NCBI GenBank assembly: GCA_020636025.1 | Contig: JACJYQ010000007.1 | Location: 347,501-411,500, forward strand | DNA length: 64,000 bases | Direction: 5' to 3' | From: Lewinellaceae bacterium | Lineage (GTDB): Bacteria > Bacteroidota > Bacteroidia > Chitinophagales > Saprospiraceae | Shown: positions 53,801-62,800 of the stretch, piece after piece | Position numbering within the stretch: position 1 is the first letter of the stretch | Layout: every line of letters starts with the position of its first letter | The notes under the pieces: generated by a model | What the model saw: the letters and a program-made list of their open reading frames with translations, nothing else | What the model was told of the DNA's origin: nothing | Database searches by the model: none | Made by a program: the position numbers and the translations under genes

Positions 53801-56800
53801 ACTTGGCACAACCACAGTAACTTATTATGTAGAAGATGTTCACGGTAACACAACTTCCTGTGACTTTACCGTGACTGTAACCGACGATGAAGATCCAACA
53901 TTCGTAAACTGCCCGGAAGGTGTAACCTTCACAGTTGGTTTATTCAGCGACGATTGTCAGGGCGGTGCTATCTGGAGCATTCCGGTTGCATCTGATAACT
54001 GCAGCGTGGAAGTTGAGCAAACAGATGGTCCTGAACAGGGAGAACTGCTGTCTGTAGGCGTGTATGACATTCAGTATACCGCTGAAGATGCAGCAGGAAA
54101 CACAGCAACCTGTAACTTCTCCATAGAAGTAATTGATACAGAAGATCCGGTGATCGTTTGCCCAGGAAATGTAGTGGTTGATGAAACCGACCTGGATGAG
54201 TGCAGCTGGACATCCCCTGCTAACAGCCTGACTCCGTTGTACATTACCAGCAACTGTCCTTCAGAAGTTACCTGGGAAGTGGTGAATCCTGATATGAGTG
54301 TGAATACAGGTGATGATGACGTAAGTGGATACACCTTTGAACTGGGTACCAGCACAGTAACTTACACAATAACGGAGACTGCCAGCATGCAAAGCTGGTC
54401 CTGCAGCTTTACCGTTACCGTTGAAGATCATCAGGCGCCGGAGATCGTTTGTCCTGCAGATATTGAAGTGGACAACGATCCGGGCATTTGCGGTGCTGTG
54501 GTGGAGTTTGATGATCCGGAGGTTGACGATAACTGCGCCCTGTCTGTTGGCGGATCTCAGTCTATTGAATTTGAATATACTGGAGCGATGCAAACTTGGA
54601 CAGTTCCAGCTGGCGTTACCGAAATTGATGTATTGATGTATGGCGCTTCCGGTGGATTCAGTACACCGGAAACAGGATCCAGCAATATGGGCGACGGTGG
54701 ACTTGGAGGTATGGTTTCCGGTAAACTGGCTGTGACTCCTGGCGAGGTGCTGACAATTTATGTTGGCGGAGAAGGTGGTAACGGAGAAAATGGCATTGCC
54801 GGAATTGGTGGATATAATGGTGGTGGTGCAGGCTCTACGACAACTAATTTTGAAACACAAGCCGGTGGTGGCGGTGGCGGCGCTACCGATATAAGACAAG
54901 GCGGAACTGGTCTTACTAACCGGGTAGCGGTTGCTGCCGGCGGTGGTGGTGCTGCTTCCTGCAGTGGCACCTTGAGAGATGGTGGCAATGGAGGTGACTT
55001 TACCGGCAGTACGCCTCCTCCTTCCTGCGCTGGTAATGCGCCTACTGGCGGCACCCCAACCATGGGTGGTGCTGGTGGGTCACTGGGGGGATGGTGCAAT
55101 GGATTGGATGGTACGCTGGGCTTTGGTGGAGATGCTTGTGATGGAACAGGCAGTCCAACTTTAAGCGCTGGCGGCGGCGGCGGTGCCGGATTCTATGGCG
55201 GCGGTGGAGGATCATGGCACGGAGGTGCAGGTGGTTCTTCGTATGTAGGTGGCCTTACCATGGGTGCAACTACAGGAGGTCTGCAGTCTGGCGATGGCCT
55301 GCTGATCATCAGCTATTCCTCATCCGGTTCATTGGTACAGGTTGGTGGCTTGCCTAGCGGGTCTGTATTCCCGGTTGGAACTACAACAAACATTTTTGTA
55401 GCCACTGATGCTTCAGGAAATACAGCATCCTGCAGCTTTAATGTAACAGTAAATGATACGGAAGCACCAACTGTAGATTGCTCCGGCCTTGATGTTGCCA
55501 TTACCACATCAGATGGTGTTGAGGGTGATTGTGCTGGACAATACAGCTGGGATGTTCCGATTCCAATGGATAACTGCGGAGTTTTAGGATATACCGTTAC
55601 CTATACCAACCCGGATGCTTCCATTGACGGGCCTTCTGATGCCTTTATGTTTACCCCAGGCAATCCTGCCAATGGTGAACCAATGGCAGTACGCAACTTT
55701 GATTTGGGAGTTACAACAGTAACCTACTATGTTGAAGACGAGCACGGCAATACAACAAGCTGTAATTTCACAGTAACCGTTACCGACGATGAAGATCCTG
55801 CATTCGTAAACTGTCCTGAAGGTACCACCTTTACGGTTGGCCTGTTCAGCGACGACTGCGAAGGCGGCGCGATCTGGAGCATTCCGATTGCCGAGGATAA
55901 CTGCGGCGTTACCGTAGAACAAACTGATGGACCTGATCAGGGCGAATTGCTTGGAGTAGGTACATACGAAATCCAGTACACAGCCGAAGACGCAGCAGGC
56001 AATACAGCGACCTGTAACTTCACCATTGAAGTGATCGATACACAGGATCCTGCGATTGTATGTCCTGGTAATGTGATCGTTGATGAAACTGATCCTGGTG
56101 TTTGCACCTGGACATCTCCTGAGAACAGTCTGACACCGCTCTACATCCAGAGCAATTGTCCGGCAACCGTTACCTGGGAGGTGGTAAATCCGGATGCATC
56201 TGTGAATACGGGATCGGGCGATGTTAGCGGATACATCTTTGATCTTGGTACCAGCCTGGTGACCTACACGATTACGGAAGATGCCAGTGGCCAAAGCTGG
56301 TCATGTAGCTTCACTGTGACTGTTGAGGATCACGAAGCGCCAACGATCGAGTGTCCGGCTGATATTGCTGTTGAAAATGATCCGGGTGTGTGCGGTGCGG
56401 TCGTTGAATTTGACGATCCGGAAGTATCCGACAACTGTAATTTGAATCTCAACCAGCAACAATTTGATTTCAACTATACTGGCTCTGAACAGGTATTTGT
56501 AGTGCCTGCTGGAGTTTCCGAAATCATAGTGGAAGCCTGGGGCGCCCAGGGTGGCGAACCCGAAGACCGTCTGGATAACTCCGACGGCGGTTTGGGAGGA
56601 TACGTTACTGGCGTAATGTCTGTTACTCCAGGCCAGACGCTGTACCTCTACGTTGGAGGTCAGGGCTTGCCAAGTGGTACAGGCGGTTACAATGGCGGCG
56701 GCGACGGTGGCTACGGCCAGGCAGGTTCCTCCTGCGCTGGCGGCCCTGCTGCCGGTGGTGGTGGTGCATCTGATATTCGTATCGGAGGTAACACCCTGAA

Positions 56801-59800
56801 CGACCGCATGGTGGTAGCGGCAGGTGGTGGCGGCAGTGGCCGTGACTATTGCAATGGCTCCTGCCAGCCTTGTGGTTGTGGTGGTGCTGGCGGTGGCGCT
56901 GGTGGCCTCAATGGCGTTGATGGTTTTGCAGCTTACAACTGCGGCTTCGGCTATTCCGGCCAGGGTGTAAACTTTGGAGGTGGTGCTACCCAATTGGCTG
57001 GCGGCGCTGGCGGTCCGCAAGACAACGGCAGCAGCAACATGGGTACATCCGGCGCATTTGGCGGTGGAGGTACCGGTTCCGACGGTTTATATGATGTTGC
57101 TGGCGGCGGCGGCGGCGGTGGTTACTACGGCGGCGGCGGCGGCGGCGGCGCATCCAACGGCAGCGGCGTTGCCGGCGGCGGCGGTGGTGGTGGTTCCAGT
57201 TATCTGGGCACCCTAAACATGGCTTCCGGTCTGACCGGTGTACGCGCAGGCGATGGTATGATCCGTATTTCAACTATCTCCAGCGGCAACCTGGTTCAAA
57301 CGACTGGCATGCCTTCAGGATCAAGCTTCCCGGTTGGAACAACAATCAATACATTCGTGGTATCCGATTTGGCTGGCAACACAGCCAGCTGTAGTTTCAA
57401 TGTAACTGTTGAAGATACAGAACAACCAGCCATTGACTGTCCGGCTCCGGTATCCATTACGACCAGCAACCTGGGGACAACAGGCGACTGCTTCGGTCAG
57501 TACGAATGGACAGCACCGACGCCAACCGACAACTGCGGTCTGGAAGAATACCATGTAGTGTTTGTAAACCCTGACGGTTCCAATTCGGGCCCGATGGATG
57601 TATACCAGTTCAGCTTGCCGAACTTCCCAACTGGATTGGCTCCGAACAACTGGCAATTTGAAATCGGTACAACGGCCATTACTTACTATGTAGAAGACGA
57701 GCACGGAAACACAACCAACTGTGACTTCACCGTTACAGTTACTGATGATGAAGATCCTGAGTTCGTGAACTGTCCTGAAGGTGTAACCTTTACGGTTGGC
57801 TTGTTCAGTGACGACTGCGAAGGCGGAGCGATCTGGAGTATTCCGATTGCATCTGATAACTGTAGCGTGAGCGTTACCCAGTCAGACGGCCCGGATCAGG
57901 GTGAATTACTGGCGGTTGGTACTTACCAGATTCAGTACACAGCTGAAGATGCAGCTGGCAACACAGCCACTTGTAACTTCTCAATTGAAGTTATTGATAC
58001 ACAGGATCCTGCGATCGTTTGTCCAGGAAACGTAGTAGTGGATGAAACAGATCCAGGTTTGTGCAGCTGGACTGCTCCTGATCACAGTCTGACACCGCTT
58101 TACATTGCCAGCAACTGTCCTGCGACAGTAACCTGGGAAGTAGTAAATCCGGATGCCAGTGTGAATACAGGTTTTGATGATGTGAGCGGCTACACCTTTG
58201 CACTGGGTACCAGCACGGTGACCTACACGATCACAGAAGATGCCAGTGGCCAGAGCTGGTCATGCAGCTTCACCGTGACAGTGGAAGATCACGAAGCACC
58301 GGTAATTGAGTGTCCTGATGATATTGAAGTAGCCAACGATCCTGGTGTTTGTGGTGCTGTGGTTGAATTCGACGATCCTGAATTCAGCGACAACTGCGAA
58401 CTGGTAATTGAAGTTCCTGATGTGATGGCCGAGTTTGAGTTCACTGGAGACGAAGCAGTATTTGTGGTGCCTCCTGGTGTGACTGAAATTATGGTAGAAG
58501 CCTGGGGCGCACAAGGTTCTCCTAACGTAGCCAATGACGCTGATGGCGGATTAGGTGGCTATGCTACCGGAGTGATCTCAGTGACTCCAGGTGAAGTTTT
58601 GACAGTCTATGTAGGCGGTCAGGACGGATATAACGGCGGTGGCGCCGGTGATGATGCGGATTGTGATAATTCGAAAGGTGGCTCCGGTGGTGGTGCTTCC
58701 GATATTCGTCAGGGCGGTGCTGCTATTGCTGATCGAGTGATCGTTGCCGGTGGTGGCGGCGGTGCCGGAGGTCGCAGGAACCAGGGTTGTGGCCCAGGAG
58801 CTGGCGGCGGCGGCGGCGGTGGATACTACGGCGGCGGCGGCGGCGGCGGATACCGCGGCAATGGCGGCGGCGGTGGTACGCAAATTGCCGGTGGTGCTGG
58901 TGGAGCAACTGGCTTCCCTTCTTCTGGTGGCGGTCCTGGTCTGGATGGTGCACTTGGAGTTGGAGGCGCCGGTGGACATGCTCCTGCCAATAACCAGACT
59001 GGTAGTCAGTCAGGAACAGACGGTGGTGTAGGTGGTGGCTTTGATGGCGGTAATGGCATCGATTCTCCAGGAAACACCTGGGTAGGTGGTTCCGGTGGCG
59101 GTGGCTCCAGCTTTGTTGGAACAGCCGGAATGGCAAACACTATGTCTGATGTACAGGCAGGAAACGGTTTTGTAAGATTCACTTACACGGTTTTATCTCC
59201 TGCCATGCTTGTTCAAACGGAAGGACTGCCTAGCGGTTCCGAGTTCCCTGTTGGTACCACGATCAATACATTTGTGATTACGGATAATTCCGGAAATACG
59301 GCTTCATGTAGTTTCGAAGTAACGGTTAACGATGAAGAAGATCCACAGATTACCTGCCCGGATAATGTAGAGATCACAACAAGCAACCTGGGTAATCTGG
59401 GTGATTGTGCCGGAACTTATGAGTGGGAGCATCCAATGCCTACAGACAATTGTGACATCGCCGACATTGATTTCACTTACACCAATCCTGATGGTTCCAT
59501 TGACGGACCTTATGATGGTGAGCAGATCTCTGATGGTACCATTCCTACAATGGCCAGCCACAATTTCGCTCAGGGTGTTACAACGGTTACTTACTATGTA
59601 ACAGACGTTCACGGCAACACAACAACCTGTACGTTCACCGTAACTGTTACAGATGATGAGGCGCCAATTTTTGAAAATTGTCCTACAGCCATGATCATGA
59701 TCGCCAACGATCCGGATCAGTGTAGCGGCAAAGCAAACTGGCAGCCACCTGTAGCGACTGATAACTGTTTACCACTGGTAATTTCTGCACCTGGTGATCC

Positions 59801-62800
59801 ACAACCTGGTACCGTGGTGCAAACCGGTGGCCCATTACCAGGTACGCCAATTGACATTACTTGTCCTCCAACGCCGATAAACATTACTTATCAGGCAACA
59901 GACGGATCGGGTAATACTTCAGAGTGTACTTTCCAGGTAATGGTTATTGAAACACAGAAACCCGAGTTTGATGCGGATATCACCATGCCAAATGATACTA
60001 CAGTAGATTGTCACTCTGTTCCGACAAACTGCGTGTATCATGGTAACGGCATTTGCACGCCATTGACCAACAATGATGTGCACGATAACTGTACCGATCC
60101 GGAAGATCTGGAAATAGTATTTACAGAAGAAAGTACGCAGTGCAATGATCCTTCTATGTGCTGCTACTATACATACCACCTGACAAGAACCTGGACAATT
60201 TCTGATTGCTATGACAATGAGTTGGTTCATGTTCAGGAAATTGAAGTGCAGGATACAACCAAGCCAATGGCTGTCTGTAAAGACATTACCATCACGCTTG
60301 ATCCATTTGGAAATGTAAACATTACTCCAAAGGATCTGGATGGAGGATCAACAGACAATTGCGCTGATCCACAATACCTGACCTTCTCAGCGCCACAACT
60401 GGCCTTTGCTTGTCAGAACCTGGGTGTGAATTATGTGACCTTGACAGTGACCGATCCATGCGGAAACTTCGACACTTGCACAGCAATTGTCACCGTACTG
60501 GAAGGCATAGGTAAATGCGATCCTGAATACGACTACGATGGCTCAGATCCATGTGTATGTCTGGACAATGCTACTAACCTGACCAATGGTCAGTTTGGTG
60601 AATTCGTTCAGATCCATGCACTTGGAGGCCAGACCTGGACGATTACATCAGTATCCGGACTGTACCTGGCTACCAGCCCGGCTCCTCCGGCTGCTCCGAT
60701 ACCAGTTACAGTGGGTACACTGTTGGTGAACGGTACTGCTGATGGTGTGGATAACAACAACAACGGCATGATCGATGAATTTGAAGAGATCGTATTCTAC
60801 ACGTTCAATGGTCGTCACGTTGAGGGAATTGGCTACACAGCTACGTTTACCAATGATTTGGGTCAGACACTGACGCTTACGAACAAGTGTTACTACCCAA
60901 CGCCTGTGTTCACCAACCTGGAAGACATCCTGTGTCTGGGAACTCCGCCATTTACCATTGAAATGGCGGATGAAAATGGCGGTGACGGAAATGTCGTTCC
61001 TGGTTCGATCATGGTTGACGGTGTGCCAACAAACATCTTTGATGCGGCGGCACTTGGTCTGGGTCAACACCTAGTAATGGGTATATTTGATGCAGGTCCA
61101 GCATTGCCAAATCTATATGTAAATGGCGTATTGGTTGGAGGCACCATGGCAGAAGCACTTGCTGATCCTGGTTGTCAACAGAAGATTTCTCAATATGTCA
61201 ATATTGTGGAAACACCTGACCAGTTGCATTGTAATGACCTGGTACACGTATCCATTGATGCAGATTGTATTGCGGTGATTAACCCGGATGATGTTCTGGA
61301 AGGCACATACTACTGCTACGACGACTTTGTAGTGGAAGTAGATAAAACCCTGCCTTACGGTAATGGTCCATGGCTGCCACCGGTATTTGATGCAACTGAT
61401 ATTGGTAAGACATATTATTACCGTGTAAGACACATTACTGGTGGTCCGAACCTCTGTTGGGGTGAAATCAAGATTGAGGATAAACTGGCGCCTGCGCTCA
61501 CCTGTCCTCCAGATCTGACGATTGCCTGCAGTGAGTCAACAGACGTATCTCATCTGGGAGATGTTGCCATCCAGGATTGCAGCACTACTACAACAGTAAT
61601 TGATGATGAATATGCAGATAATGGCAACTGTAATGATCCACGTGCCTTCCTGTATCGCACCTGGTTGGTAACAGATGCCTGGGGTAATCAGTCGGTTTGC
61701 TCTCAAACCGTTACGATCACGCCATTCGATCTGGATGATGTTGTTTGGCCGGATGATGCTCAGGTAGATTGTGAGGATACTTATCTGAACCCTGCCGGTA
61801 TTGCATCCATCAACACAGGCGAGCCTAGCATCAATGGAGCTTCCATCGTAGGAAGTGTATGGTGTGGCGCTCAGGTTGGATACACAGATGAGATTTACTA
61901 TGGTTGCGGTGGCACATTCACCGTATTGAGAACCTGGGGCGTATTGAACAACTGTTTGCCAGTTGGCCAAGGCAACCCAATCTCACATGTACAGAGAATC
62001 GAAGTGGTTGACCTGGGAGGTCCTCAGTTTGATTGTCCGGTATCTGCGACGGTATCTACCGATCCACTGACATGCTGCTCTACAGCTGCCTTGCCGGATA
62101 TGATCATTTCTGAAGGATGTTCCAAGATCCTGAATCTGGAAGCCAAAGTAACTGGTACAGATCCTGCGACAGGTAACATCATCACCTTTACGGTTCCTGG
62201 CCACCTGGGCGACTTCCCTGGTAACAACTACTGGAACCCGGATACGCTGGCGATATTTGACTATACACAGTGCTTGCCATTGGGTACCTACAATGTTCGC
62301 TACAAAGCATCCGATCAGTGTGGTAACACTTCGTTCTGTTTCTTCGAACTTACTGTTGCCGACTTGATTCCACCTGTAGCATCCTGTGACCAGCAAACGG
62401 TGGTTGGCATCAATGGAGATGATCCAAATGATTGCTACACACCTGCAGATGGTTGCGACGGAGCCGGTGTAACATGGGTGAAAGCAAGCACCTTCGATGA
62501 TGGTTCATATGATAACTGTAATCAGGTGAAAGTCAGCATCCGCCGCATGGCTCCATACTCAGATTGTATTGAAAATCTGAGCCACGATCCATGCTACCCT
62601 GGCGGTGAAAGTGAATACGACCTTGCCATTGCTGAAGCAGATTCTATCAAGTTCTACTGCTGTGAAGTAGGAGATACACAGACTGTGATCCTGCGTACAT
62701 ATCAGGTTGATCTGAATGGAGACTATGTGCTTGGTACAGATGGTGAGCCGATTTACAACGAGTGCATGATCCAGGTAGAGGTTCAGGATAAGATCAAGCC

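Larger units (their letters stand above)
44578..59655 (+). repeat. Eight super-repeats of about 1.9 kb with nested inserts
   Basis: Each unit begins near FVNCPEGVTFTVGLFSDDC: 44578, 46501, 48388, 50290, 52007, 53891, 55795 and 57753. A unit has HYR-1 (GGAIWSIPIA ... NFSIEV), HYR-2 (VIVCPGNVVVDETDPG ... SLTPLYIQSNC), HYR-3 split by an insert (CGAIVEFDDP ... DNC, then LVQTTGLPSGSEFPVGTT), and HYR-4 (ITTSNLxSxGDCAGQY ... TVTYYVVD). Unit 4 is shorter because its insert differs. Similarity between units is high at protein level; exact identities were not calculated. Confidence 0.85.

Noticed and set aside
58723..59136. Arg/His-rich minus-strand frame opposite Gly-rich insert 8
   Set aside because: Composition is simply the reverse complement of GGC/GGT codons read in another frame.
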